62,057 nucleotides of DNA. Source: Planctomycetota bacterium (GTDB taxonomy: Bacteria; Planctomycetota; Phycisphaerae; SM23-33). This document shows positions 30,635-39,519 of this stretch, one piece after another. The notes below the pieces were generated by a model, which was given only the letters and a program-made list of their open reading frames with translations, ran no database searches and was not told where the DNA came from. Made by a program: the position numbers and the translations under genes. The stretch lies in contig JAKPKY010000080.1 in the NCBI GenBank assembly GCA_029553505.1, positions 1-62,057 on the forward strand. Reading direction: 5' to 3'. Each line of letters opens with the position of its first letter. The first letter of the stretch is position 1.

Positions 30635-32125
30635 ATGGCAGACGAAACGAAGGACCTCAACGAGCAGGCGGAAACCCAGACCGGCCAGGAGCCCCAGGCC
30701 GACAACCTCCCCGAAAACAAGGTGGACGTCCAGGACGCCGGCACGCTGAAGAAGAAGGTGACCGTCACGGTTCCGCGCGAGCGGATCGACGCGAAATTCA
30801 ACGAGATGTTCGGCGAACTCGGCAAGAGCGCCCAGGTTCCGGGCTTCCGCGTGGGGCACGCGCCACGCCGCCTGATCGAGAAGCGTTTCGGGCGGGAAGT
30901 CTCGCAGGACGTCCGCAACTCGCTGATCGGCGAGTCGCTGGGCGCCGCGCTGGAAAAAGCGAGCCTCAAGACCATCGGCGAACCGGACCTGGACCTGGAC
31001 GCCATCGAGCTGCCCGAAAAGGGCGAGATGTCGTTCAGCTTCGAGGTGGAAATCCAGCCGGAATTCGACCTGCCGGACCTCAAGGGCATCGAGGTCAAGC
31101 GTCCCAAGCTGGAAGTGACCGACCAGTGCGTGGACGAGTACCTGGACGAAATCCGCCAGAGCCGGGCCCGCTTCGAGGACACCGACGGCGCCGCCGCCGA
31201 GGGCGACGTGGTGACGGCCGGCGCGACGATCCGCGGCGAGGGCATCGAGCCCGTGGAGCGTCACGGCCTGACGCTGCGGGTGGCGCCGGGACAGGTGGAA
31301 GGCCTGCCGCTGGTGGACCTGGGCAAGACGCTGGCGGGCAAGAAGGCCGGCGAGAAGGTCGAACTGACCGTCAAGGCGCCCGAGGCGCATCCGCAGGAGT
31401 CGTGGCGAGGCAAAGAACTGACCGTCGCCATCGAAATCAGCCAGGTTCGTCATCGCGAACTGCCCGAGATGAACGAGGAATTCGCCACCGCGCAGGGCTT
31501 CGAGTCGCTCAAGGAACTGCGGGAGTTCATCGCCACGCGCCTCCAGCAGCGCCTGGAGATGGAGTCGCAGCGGTCGATGCGCGACCAGGTCTGCCAGCAC
31601 CTGCTGGAGGCCGTCAAGTTCGACCTGCCCGAGAACGTCGCCAAGCGCCACGCCGCCCGCGTGCTCCAGAGGCAGTACGTGGACATGCTCCAGATGGGCA
31701 TCCCGCGCGAGCGGATCGACGAGCGCCTCGCGGAGCTCCAGACCGCGGCCGAGGAACAGGCCCAGCGCGAGCTGAAGCTCCAGTTCATCCTGGGCAAGGT
31801 GGCCGAGCAGGAAAAGGTGGAAGTCCCGGACGCGGAGATCAACGCGCGGGTGGCGCAGATGGCCTCCAGCTACGGGCGCCGCCCCGAGCGCCTTCGCCAG
31901 GAATTGGAGAGCGACGGGTCCATCGAGCAGGTGGCCGTTTCGATCCGCGAGGAGAAGGCGCTGGAGAAGATTCTCGCCGACGCGAAGGTGAGCGAAGTGG
32001 AACCGGAATTGGCGGAATCCGAAAAAGCAGCAAAGAAGCCCGCCGCCAAGGCCGAAAAGAAGACAGCGAAGAAATCGACCCGGAAGGCCTCCAAGGACGA
32101 GCCCGAGGCGCCGGCCGACGAGTAA
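30635..32125 (+). CDS. tig: Trigger factor chaperone / peptidyl-prolyl isomerase
   Basis: A 496-residue ribosome-associated chaperone. The N-terminal ribosome-binding domain contains the signature QVPGFRVGHAPRRLIEKRFG (the family motif is GFRxGxxP). The FKBP-type PPIase-like domain spans roughly residues 175-265, and the long helical arms and C-terminal domain follow. It ends with a 40-residue Lys/Ala-rich tail (KKPAAKAEKKTAKKSTRKA) that is not part of the usual fold. Start ATG 30635 (MADETKDL) with GGGAG upstream. tig-clpP is a classic gene order and holds here: clpP starts 15 bases after the stop. Confidence 0.94.
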   Translation: MADETKDLNEQAETQTGQEPQADNLPENKVDVQDAGTLKKKVTVTVPRERIDAKFNEMFGELGKSAQVPGFRVGHAPRRLIEKRFGREVSQDVRNSLIGESLGAALEKASLKTIGEPDLDLDAIELPEKGEMSFSFEVEIQPEFDLPDLKGIEVKRPKLEVTDQCVDEYLDEIRQSRARFEDTDGAAAEGDVVTAGATIRGEGIEPVERHGLTLRVAPGQVEGLPLVDLGKTLAGKKAGEKVELTVKAPEAHPQESWRGKELTVAIEISQVRHRELPEMNEEFATAQGFESLKELREFIATRLQQRLEMESQRSMRDQVCQHLLEAVKFDLPENVAKRHAARVLQRQYVDMLQMGIPRERIDERLAELQTAAEEQAQRELKLQFILGKVAEQEKVEVPDAEINARVAQMASSYGRRPERLRQELESDGSIEQVAVSIREEKALEKILADAKVSEVEPELAESEKAAKKPAAKAEKKTAKKSTRKASKDEPEAPADE

Positions 32126-32140
32126 GACAGGGAGCATGGC

Positions 32141-32755
32141 ATGAGGCAGAGGCCTGACGTCCAGAACACCACCGCCTACCGCGATTACGCGGCCCGGCGG
32201 GAAATGACGCTCGAAGAACGCCTCGCGGAAGAGCGGATCGTCTTCCTCTGGGGCGAAATCGGCCCGAACACCGCCGGCGGGCTGATCATGCGCCTGCTGG
32301 AACTCCAGGCCAAGAGCCCCGACCGCGAAATCCACCTCTACATCAACTCCCCCGGCGGGTCGGTGGACGACACCCTGGCGATCTACGACACCATGCAGTT
32401 CCTCTCCTGCGACGTATCCACCTACTGCGTCGGGCAGGCCGCCAGCGGCGCCGCCATGATCCTCGCCGCGGGGAGCAAGGGAAAACGCTATGCCCTGCCC
32501 CACAGCAAGATCATGGTCCACCAGCCCTGGGGCGGAGTCACCGGGCAGGCAAGCGACATCAAGATCCAGGCCGAGGAAATCCTCAAGGCCAAGCGGATGC
32601 TCAACGAACTGCTCAGCAAACACACCGGGCGCAGCGTCGAGCAGATCGAGACCGAAACCGAGCGGGACCGCTTCATGAGCCCCGCCGAGGCCAAGGAATA
32701 CGGCATCGTCGACGAGATCGTCGAGACCCCCGAGAAGAAGGGCAAGCCCAAGTAG
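32141..32755 (+). CDS. clpP: ATP-dependent Clp protease proteolytic subunit, paralogue 1
   Basis: A 204-residue serine peptidase that stacks as heptameric rings and degrades proteins fed by a Clp ATPase. The catalytic triad is intact: Ser102 in GQAASGAAM, His127 in MVHQPWGG, and Asp176 in ETERDRFMS. The Gly-rich strand [20 protein letters not shown] is typical. The usual SMGA after the catalytic Ser is replaced by SGAA. First of two tandem clpP genes behind tig; no clpX follows in the window. Confidence 0.95.
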   Translation: MRQRPDVQNTTAYRDYAARREMTLEERLAEERIVFLWGEIGPNTAGGLIMRLLELQAKSPDREIHLYINSPGGSVDDTLAIYDTMQFLSCDVSTYCVGQAASGAAMILAAGSKGKRYALPHSKIMVHQPWGGVTGQASDIKIQAEEILKAKRMLNELLSKHTGRSVEQIETETERDRFMSPAEAKEYGIVDEIVETPEKKGKPK

Positions 32756-32777
32756 CGCCAGCCGCAGGGACCGAACC

Positions 32778-33419
32778 ATGGCACTGAACCAGCACCTGGT
32801 ACCGATCGTAGTGGAAAAGACAGGACGCGGGGAGCGGGCGTACGACATTTACAGCCGCCTGCTCAAGGACCGCGTGGTCTTCGTCGGCGGGCCCATCGAC
32901 GACGACGTCGCCAACGTCGTCATCGCCCAATTGCTGTTCCTGTCCAGCGAGGACCCGCACTCGGACATCAGCATCTACGTCAACTCCCCCGGCGGGAGCG
33001 TCTCTGCCGGGCTGGCGATCTACGACACCATGCAGTTCGTCCGCCCCGACGTGGCGACCTACTGCGTGGGGCTGGCCGCCTCCATGGGCGCCGTGCTGCT
33101 GGCGGGCGGAACCGCCGGAAAACGCTTCACCCTGCCCAACAGCCGCGTGCTCGTCCACCAGCCCCTGATCTCCGGCGTGCTCACCGGGCCCGCCACCGAA
33201 CTGGACATCGAGGCGCAGGAAATCCTCCGCCTCCGCAAACGCCTCTACGAAATCCTCGCCCAGCACACCCGCCAGTCCGTCGAGCAGATCGAACGCGACT
33301 GCGAGCGGAACAAGTGGCTGGACGCCCACCAGGCGGTGGAATACGGCTGCGTGGACCAGGTGCTGGAGCACATGCCGGACCAGCCCGCCAAGCCGGCCGA
33401 ACCGCCCAAGGAGGAGTGA
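32778..33419 (+). CDS. clpP: ATP-dependent Clp protease proteolytic subunit, paralogue 2 (Asn in triad position)
   Basis: A 213-residue ClpP paralogue. Ser102 ([11 protein letters not shown]) and His127 (LVHQPL) are present. In the segment [20 protein letters not shown] the position of the catalytic Asp (E. coli Asp171, ERDRF) is Asn178. An Asn triad member is also known in Listeria ClpP1, which functions best in mixed complexes with its partner. This suggests the two paralogues here form a heteromeric protease in which the first supplies most activity (inference). It starts 22 bases after the first clpP and is in the same operon. Confidence 0.93.
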   Translation: MALNQHLVPIVVEKTGRGERAYDIYSRLLKDRVVFVGGPIDDDVANVVIAQLLFLSSEDPHSDISIYVNSPGGSVSAGLAIYDTMQFVRPDVATYCVGLAASMGAVLLAGGTAGKRFTLPNSRVLVHQPLISGVLTGPATELDIEAQEILRLRKRLYEILAQHTRQSVEQIERDCERNKWLDAHQAVEYGCVDQVLEHMPDQPAKPAEPPKEE

Positions 33420-33421
33420 TC

Positions 33422-34075
33422 ATGGCCCCTCGCACGGTTTGCCGGATCGCCGCGTGCCTGGCCGCCGCCTGGCTGTGCGGCGGATGCAGCATCGTCTCCA
33501 ACGAGCGCCTCGACAAGCTCGAAACCGACCGCAAGGCCGCCCTCGAATCCGCCCGACAGGTCGCCGACCGCAACGAGGGGCTCCAGGCCGAAATCATCGC
33601 CCAGCGCAAGCAGATCGAGACGCTCCAGGCCCTCGGCGAAAAACGCCTCCAGACCCTCTTCCACGTCGAGCGCATCGAGCTGGGACGCTACACCGGCGGG
33701 GCCGACTTCGACGGTGTCGAGGGCGACGACGGTGTGAAGGTCTACCTCCGCCCGATCGACCGGGACGGAAGCGTCGTCAAGGCAGCCGGCGCGGTCAAGG
33801 TCCAGGTCTTCGACCTCGCCGCGGACCCCAAGAAAAACCTCGTCGGCGAATATGCCTGGGACGTCGAGAAGCTCGGAAAACAGTGGTCCAGCGGGTTCAT
33901 GACCTATCACTTCAGCTTCGACTGCCCGTGGAAAGACGCTCCCCCCGCGCACGATGAGCTGACCATCCGTGTGGAATTCACCGACTACCTCACCGGACGG
34001 TCCTTCACCGCCCAGCAGGCGTGCAAGGTCCGCCTGGTCGCCAAACCGCCCACCGCCACCCAACCGGCGAAGTGA
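33422..34075 (+). CDS. Predicted lipoprotein with coiled-coil
   Basis: A 217-residue protein with a lipoprotein signal peptide: basic N-region, hydrophobic core and lipobox ending at Cys22 (AWLCGGC). A short coiled-coil follows (about residues 28-72, VSNERLDKLETDRKAAL onward, heptad-like with Gln/Glu/Leu), then a beta-rich domain (about 75-215). It should be anchored in the outer or inner membrane facing the periplasm. Function unknown. AAGGAG sits at the end of the second clpP gene and directs translation of this ATG, so it is the fourth gene of the tig operon. Confidence 0.75.
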   Translation: MAPRTVCRIAACLAAAWLCGGCSIVSNERLDKLETDRKAALESARQVADRNEGLQAEIIAQRKQIETLQALGEKRLQTLFHVERIELGRYTGGADFDGVEGDDGVKVYLRPIDRDGSVVKAAGAVKVQVFDLAADPKKNLVGEYAWDVEKLGKQWSSGFMTYHFSFDCPWKDAPPAHDELTIRVEFTDYLTGRSFTAQQACKVRLVAKPPTATQPAK

Positions 34076-34090
34076 TCCGAAAAAACCAAT

Positions 34091-34204
34091 CCCCGCGGCA
34101 AGCGGGGATATTTTTACAAGCCCCCGTGGTCACGCGGGGGTTTTTTACAAGCCTCCGCTGATTGCGCGGGATTCTGTTACCAGCCCCCGCGGTCACGCGG
34201 GGGT
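34091..34204 (+). repeat. Tandem array of four hairpin units, about 31-base period
   Basis: Four hairpins start at 34091, 34122, 34153 and 34185, each a CCCCCG..GG-TCA-CGCGGGGG stem (units 2 and 4 perfect, 1 and 3 variant). They are separated by TTTTTACAAG-type spacers. T-runs follow units 1 and 2, so the array could also terminate transcription of the tig operon. A fifth copy of the same unit lies alone at 9701-9728. There are no unique spacers, so this is not CRISPR. Confidence 0.8.
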
Positions 34205-34216
34205 TCTTTCGGTTTT

Positions 34217-37200
34217 TCACTCTTCCCGCAGCGCGCCCAACAGCGGCCCGCGCAGCGCGCCCCACGCCGCCAGCAGCGTCCACAGCAGTCCGCTGACGGC
34301 GATGCCCGCCAGCGTCAAACCCAGCGATTGCCAGGGAACCTGCACTGTCGGCGAGTGCAGCGCGGGCGCGACAGCCAGCAGCGCCGCCGTCGTCCCGCAG
34401 ACCAGGCCCAGCGCCACCAGTCCGGCGTGCTCCCAGAAGACCAGCGCCACGAGCCGGCTGCGGGACAGGCCCACCGCCCGCAGCAGGGCCAACTCCGCCC
34501 GCCGCTCCGTGACGTTTCGCGCCACCACGACGGCCAGCCCGACGCTGCCGAGGAGCAGTCCCAGGCCCCCCAGCGCCTGGAAGATCGCCAGGTAGGTGTT
34601 CTCGACGGTCTGGAACGCGGCCAGGCGGTCGGGCGCGGGCGTGAAGCGCAGGCCGGCGTCCGCCAGCGCGGCGCGGAGCGCCTCGGCGACGGCCTGGCGG
34701 CGCTCGGGCGGAGCGTCCACCAGGAACGCGCGGAACCCGCCGCGGTCGAGGAACGACCGGCGGAAGTTCGTCTCGGAGATCAGCAGGCTGCCCTGGAGGA
34801 TGGACCCGGCCAGGATGGCTTCGATGCGTACCCGGCGCGTCGCGCCCGCGTCGTCAGTGAATTCCAGCGTGTCCCCGAGCTTTTTGCCCAGGCCGTAGGT
34901 GACCGTCGCCTCGTCGGCGACGGCGGGAATCTGCCCGTCGGGCAGCTTGCGGTCCAGTTCCAGCCAAGCGCGGGGCGAAGGCTTGCCCTCATACAATTTG
35001 ATGAACGTGAATGCGTTCCGATCGGCCAGCTCCGCCGGGCGCACGCCGAGGATCACGGGCGATTGGGCGCGGGTGAGGTTCAGGCAGCTGGCGTCATCGC
35101 CCTCGCGGACGCGCAGCGGGACGACGGAGACGTTTTCCAGCGGGGCGTCCGGCGCGAGTTCCGCCAAAACGGTTTGGTCGGACAGGTCGGCGTAGACCGG
35201 CAACGACGATTCACCCCAGAGCGCGAATCCGCCGATTCCCGAGGCCCGGCCGAATGTGCCGCCCCGGGCGTCCCGGCGGTTGGCGCCGACGGCGACGACG
35301 AGGAAGCACCCGCACGCCAGCAGGGCGACGACGGCGAGGCTTCGCGCCCGCCGGCGGGCGGCATTGTGGGCGGCCAGGCCCGCCAGCGTCATCGCGGTTG
35401 CGGACCGCTTGCGGAGCAGCCTGCCCAGCAGCCAGCCCGTCAGCGTCAGCAGGGCGACGAGCAGCAGCGCCCCGGCCGCGAAGAACGCCTCTGCCGCCGC
35501 CTGGGTTCGCCCCACGCCGGCGGAGACGAGGATTCCCCCCGCCGCCAGCCCGCACAGGCACGCCGCCAGCACCGGCAGCGTGGCGCGGCGGGGCGGGATG
35601 GGCGACGCGTCGCCCTCGCCGGCCAGCAGTTCCGCCACAGGCCGGCGCGCCTCGCGCCGCAGCGCCAACCAGATCGCCAGCACCGACGCCCCGATCGCGC
35701 CGCCCGTTCCCAGCGCCACGCTGGCGGACGACGCGTGGAAGCGGACGACGGCCCCGGCCACCGCGCCGGACCAGACCGTCGCCAGGGCGCCCAGCACCGC
35801 GCGGGTGTAGGCCAACCCGCCGGCGGCCCCGACCAGCGCTCCGACGGCAGCCAGCACGAATCCCTCGGCCAGCAGCAGTCGGCGCACCGTGCCAGGCCAG
35901 TACCCCAGCGCCAGCAGCGTGCCGATCTGCCGGCGCCGACGGCGAACGCCCAGCGCGAACAGCAGCGCCGTCAGCAGCACGGCCGAGACGATCAGGAATC
36001 CGCTGAGCCCCAGGAACAATTGCCCGAAATCGATCGCCTGCTCCCCGGCGGCCAGCGCCTGTCGGCGGACGGGCACGAAGCGCAGGCCCAGCGCGGCCGG
36101 GTCGAGCTTCGCCCGCAGCGCCTCGGCCAGGCGGCGCGGGTCGGCGTCGGCGATCGGCCAGCGCACGGCCGTCAGGTCGCCGAAACGGTTTGCCCAGAGC
36201 CTTTGCCCAGCCCGTAAGGTGACGAACGCCTTGGGCGTGCCGCGGTGGGCGGTCCAGTAGTCCTGGTCCTTCGGGCGGATTCGGGCCAGGTCGATCGGCA
36301 CGCCGGGGGACCAGTCACGGCAATTTTCATGCTCAGCGAGCCCGGGGAACGCGGGCATGAGCGTCGCGTCGGCGGCGGGGCCCTCGACGGGCACGACCGC
36401 CGCGACGGTGAACCGCGCCGACTGCTCGATCAGCCGGCCGGCGGGCGCGAGCGCGAAGTAGCGCATCTCGAGCGCGTCGCCGGGGGCGGCGCCGAGGTCG
36501 TCGGCGAGCCAGCGGTTGATCACGGCCTGGTCGTCGCGCAGACCCGCCGGCAGGGGCGGCGCGTCGCGGGCGGCGGCCAACGGACCCAGCGCGGCGACCA
36601 TCGAGTATGGCGCGGCGCGCCCGCCGACGCGCAGCTCGTTGATGAAGTACGTCAGCACGCCGAGTGGTGTTTCCCCGGCCGCGCGGGCGGCAGTGGAGAC
36701 CGGCGCGTCCAGGAAAATCCGACCCGAGCGAAGTTCCACCGCCCCGGCCTGTGGCAGGGCGCGGAGTTCCAGGTCGGCGTCGGCGAGTTGCCAGGCGGCC
36801 GCCAGCGCCGCGCGGGCCTCGGCGGGCGTCGGTCCGCCGTCGGTCCGACGGGCGACCAGCAGCGTATTTGCCCGCCCGGGTCGGCCGATGCGTTCCCCCA
36901 GCGCCGCCAGCGGAAGAAAAATATTGTCGGGCGGAAGCTGCCCGGCCAGCAGGCTGAACCGCCCCAGGTGGTCGTCGTCGACGACGGCCGCCACCGTGAC
37001 CGTGACAGCCTGCGAGGCGTCGACGGTGACCGACAGCGGGGCCTCGCGCGGCATGAGGGCGGGGCGCTCCACGCGCAGCACGAGCCGGTCGCCCACCCCG
37101 CAACCGAGACGCCGCGCCAGGTGCGTGTTGACGGCTGCGGCGTCGGCGCGCCCCGCGAGCGGGTCGGGCAGGCCGGCCAGCGCCCAGAACCGCGCGTCGG

Positions 37201-37528
37201 CGCCGATCACGCGGACGTCGTCGGCGCCGCGCCCGTCGGACTGGCGCGAGGCGACGCCGCGGAGCGTCAGCGCCGGCGCGACGTTCGTTCGCAGACTCGC
37301 CGCCAGTTCGTCGGCCAGCGCCGCGCGGACGAGGCGCTCGCCGCTCAGGGCAAGTTCCGTTTCGCCCAGGCGCTGGAGGGCGATGTGGCGCAGGGTGTGG
37401 CGGACGGAGTCTCCCACGGCCAGCGCGCCGACCAGCACGGCAGCCGCCACTGCCGCCGCAGCCGCGACGGACAGGCTCGCGGCGCGGTAGTGCCAGACCG
37501 TGCGGAGGATGAGCCGCCCGGCGGTCAT
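34217..37528 (-). CDS. FtsX/MacB-type ABC transporter permease (large, two-module)
   Basis: A 1103-residue inner-membrane permease. An N-terminal transmembrane helix (residues about 17-40) precedes a large periplasmic domain (about 60-520). A cluster of helices follows (IVSAVLLTALLFALGVRRRRRQIGTLLALGYWPGTVRRLLLAEG, the FtsX core), then a second periplasmic domain and a second FtsX core near the C-terminus (NVTERRAELALLRAVGLSRSRLVALVFWEHAGLV). Such permeases extract lipoproteins or export peptides rather than import solutes. Its ATG overlaps the ATPase stop by 4 bases, so they form one transporter. Confidence 0.88.
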   Translation of the reverse strand: MTAGRLILRTVWHYRAASLSVAAAAAVAAAVLVGALAVGDSVRHTLRHIALQRLGETELALSGERLVRAALADELAASLRTNVAPALTLRGVASRQSDGRGADDVRVIGADARFWALAGLPDPLAGRADAAAVNTHLARRLGCGVGDRLVLRVERPALMPREAPLSVTVDASQAVTVTVAAVVDDDHLGRFSLLAGQLPPDNIFLPLAALGERIGRPGRANTLLVARRTDGGPTPAEARAALAAAWQLADADLELRALPQAGAVELRSGRIFLDAPVSTAARAAGETPLGVLTYFINELRVGGRAAPYSMVAALGPLAAARDAPPLPAGLRDDQAVINRWLADDLGAAPGDALEMRYFALAPAGRLIEQSARFTVAAVVPVEGPAADATLMPAFPGLAEHENCRDWSPGVPIDLARIRPKDQDYWTAHRGTPKAFVTLRAGQRLWANRFGDLTAVRWPIADADPRRLAEALRAKLDPAALGLRFVPVRRQALAAGEQAIDFGQLFLGLSGFLIVSAVLLTALLFALGVRRRRRQIGTLLALGYWPGTVRRLLLAEGFVLAAVGALVGAAGGLAYTRAVLGALATVWSGAVAGAVVRFHASSASVALGTGGAIGASVLAIWLALRREARRPVAELLAGEGDASPIPPRRATLPVLAACLCGLAAGGILVSAGVGRTQAAAEAFFAAGALLLVALLTLTGWLLGRLLRKRSATAMTLAGLAAHNAARRRARSLAVVALLACGCFLVVAVGANRRDARGGTFGRASGIGGFALWGESSLPVYADLSDQTVLAELAPDAPLENVSVVPLRVREGDDASCLNLTRAQSPVILGVRPAELADRNAFTFIKLYEGKPSPRAWLELDRKLPDGQIPAVADEATVTYGLGKKLGDTLEFTDDAGATRRVRIEAILAGSILQGSLLISETNFRRSFLDRGGFRAFLVDAPPERRQAVAEALRAALADAGLRFTPAPDRLAAFQTVENTYLAIFQALGGLGLLLGSVGLAVVVARNVTERRAELALLRAVGLSRSRLVALVFWEHAGLVALGLVCGTTAALLAVAPALHSPTVQVPWQSLGLTLAGIAVSGLLWTLLAAWGALRGPLLGALREE

Positions 37529-38232
37529 GCGCCGCCGCCTTTTCCGTCCAGGCGTCCGGCGGACAGGTGCAGCACGCGCCCCATCCGCCGCGCCAGGGCT
37601 TCGGAGTGCGTCACGACGATCAGCGTCAACTCGTCGGCGCGGTTGAGGTCGGTCAGCAGGTCGGTCAGCGTGTCGGCCGAGGCGCGATCGAGCGAGCCGG
37701 TGGGCTCGTCGGCCAGCAGGATCCGCGGGCGGTTGATCAGCGCCCGCGCGACGGCGACGCGCTGGCGCTCCCCGCCCGAGAGCGTCGCGGGCAGTCGGTC
37801 GGCCAGTCCGGCCAGGCCCACGCGGGCCAGCAGGTCGCCCGCGCGCCGGGTCGCGCCGGAGCGGTCGGCGCCGGCCGCCAGCGTGGGAATCAGCACGTTC
37901 TCCAGCACCGTGCACTGCGGCAGGAGGTGGTGCATCTGGAAGACGAACCCGACGTGCCGGCTGCGGACCACCGCCAGCGCCGCGTCGGACAGTTGCTCCA
38001 GTTCGCGCCCGTCCATGCGGACGCTGCCGGCGGTGGGGCGGTCCAGCGCCCCGGCGAGGTTCAGCAGCGTGCTCTTGCCCGAGCCGGACGGCCCGACGAT
38101 CGCCAGCGACTCTCCCGCCCGCACCGAGAGCGTCAGGCCGTCCAGTACGGGCAGGCCTTCCGCGCCGCCGGCATCGGGGTATCGCTTGACGACGTCCGTC
38201 ATCTTCAGGATCGGCGTATCTTGCGGATTCAC
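37525..38232 (-). CDS. ABC transporter ATP-binding protein (LolD/MacB family)
   Basis: A 235-residue ATPase. Walker A GPSGSGKST, Q-loop FVFQMHHLLP, signature LSGGERQRVAVARAL, Walker B RILLADEPTGSLD, and H-loop VVTHS are all present; the spacing is typical of the LolD/MacB/FtsE branch. Start: GTG 38232 (V-NPQDTPILKMTDVVKRYP) with GGGAG seven bases upstream. It is coupled to the permease downstream and 25 bases after a PQQ-propeller lipoprotein, so all three are probably one operon acting in envelope transport. Confidence 0.93.
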   Translation of the reverse strand: MNPQDTPILKMTDVVKRYPDAGGAEGLPVLDGLTLSVRAGESLAIVGPSGSGKSTLLNLAGALDRPTAGSVRMDGRELEQLSDAALAVVRSRHVGFVFQMHHLLPQCTVLENVLIPTLAAGADRSGATRRAGDLLARVGLAGLADRLPATLSGGERQRVAVARALINRPRILLADEPTGSLDRASADTLTDLLTDLNRADELTLIVVTHSEALARRMGRVLHLSAGRLDGKGGGA

Positions 38233-38257
38233 AGACTGTCTCCCTTTGCGACTCGGT

Positions 38258-39469
38258 TCACTGGGGCGGCGCGGGGACGAAGGCGTATACATTCCCGTCG
38301 TCGCAGGCGACGATCGCCCAGTTGCCGACGACGGCAGGCGACCCGCTGACGGACCCGCCCAGGTCGTACGACCAGACCTTGCGCCCGTCGGCGAGGTCGA
38401 GCAGGAACAGGCGTCCCGCGTCGCCGCCGACGAGCACCCGCCCGTCGGCGATCACCGGCGAGCTGTCCACGTTTCCACCCGCGGCGAACGTCCAGACGGA
38501 CCCGCCCGAGCGCTCGTCGAGGCAGTGCACCCGCCCATCGCGCCCCCCGACGACCACGCGCCCGCCTCCCACGGCCGGGGAGGAAAAGAACGGGCGCTCC
38601 TTCCGCTCGTACGTCCAGACGATCTCGCCGGTGCGGATGTCCGCGCAGGTTAGCCGTCCGGCGTAGTTGCCCACGATCGCCCTGCCGTCAGACAGGGCGC
38701 TCGACGCGGCGATGTACGCCCCGGTGTCGATCTCCCGCGTCTGCTGCCCGGAGGGCAGTTTGACGACGTGGATTTTGCCGTCGCAGCCGCCGAAGACCGC
38801 CTGCCCGCCCGCGACCGCCGGCGCGCCGTTGACGAAATTCTCCGTCGCGACCGTCCACGCCTCGTCGCCGTCGGGCGTGTAGGCGTGGAGCTTGTTGTCA
38901 TAGCTGCCGACAAGCAGCAGTTCCCGGCTTCCGTCGTCGGCCTGCCAGGCGTTGGCTGCGGCGACGATCTGCCCACCGGTCTTTCGCTTCCAGAGCACGC
39001 GCCCGCTGCGCGCCTCGAGGCAGTAGAAATGCTGATCGGCGCAGCCGACGTACAGCCTGCCGCCGCGCAGCAGGGGGCTCGCGGCGACGGCGTCGCCCAG
39101 GGGCGACGCCCAGAGCTTTTCGCCCGTGAGCAGGTCGAGGCAGTAGACGTTTCCGTCGTCGCAACCGAAGTAGACGCGCCCGCCCGCGACGACCGGCGAG
39201 GACTTGACCGCATCGGGCGCTGGAAAGCGCCAGAGCGGTTCCATCGCATCGGGCAACGAGCCAGCGGCCTGGCCTGTCTGCGCGGGCCCGCCGCGGAACA
39301 TCGGCCAGTCGTCGGTTGGGGCGCTTGTCGGCGCGGGGCGCGAGGCGGGCGCCGGCGGCGGAGGCGGGGGCGCCTTTCGGCAGGCAACGGCCGTCAAGGC
39401 CAGCAGTACCGCCGCTGCGCCAAAGCGGTGCCAACCAGGAGCGTGCTCGAATTGTCCCCGACGTTTCAT
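38258..39469 (-). CDS. PQQ-type beta-propeller lipoprotein
   Basis: A 403-residue predicted lipoprotein. Signal peptide with lipobox LTAVAC, a Pro-rich linker (about residues 33-50), and then about eight WD-like PQQ repeats with the recurring pattern VYFGCDDGNVYCLDLLTGEKLW / LYVGCADQHFYCLEARSGRVLW. No dehydrogenase active-site features of PQQ enzymes are seen, so it is probably a scaffold or binding propeller like BamB. It precedes the ABC ATPase by 25 bases, suggesting an accessory role in the transporter. GTG six bases upstream of the chosen ATG (39469) is an alternative start. Confidence 0.85.
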   Translation of the reverse strand: MKRRGQFEHAPGWHRFGAAAVLLALTAVACRKAPPPPPPAPASRPAPTSAPTDDWPMFRGGPAQTGQAAGSLPDAMEPLWRFPAPDAVKSSPVVAGGRVYFGCDDGNVYCLDLLTGEKLWASPLGDAVAASPLLRGGRLYVGCADQHFYCLEARSGRVLWKRKTGGQIVAAANAWQADDGSRELLLVGSYDNKLHAYTPDGDEAWTVATENFVNGAPAVAGGQAVFGGCDGKIHVVKLPSGQQTREIDTGAYIAASSALSDGRAIVGNYAGRLTCADIRTGEIVWTYERKERPFFSSPAVGGGRVVVGGRDGRVHCLDERSGGSVWTFAAGGNVDSSPVIADGRVLVGGDAGRLFLLDLADGRKVWSYDLGGSVSGSPAVVGNWAIVACDDGNVYAFVPAPPQ

Positions 39470-39519
39470 CGCCACGCGGTCCCTCGGAATAAATTCATCG
39501 TAGCCCCGCCTGTGCGTTG

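Noticed and set aside
34091-34204. Possible CRISPR array
   Set aside because: Units are hairpins with near-identical short spacers, only four in number, and no cas genes are present.
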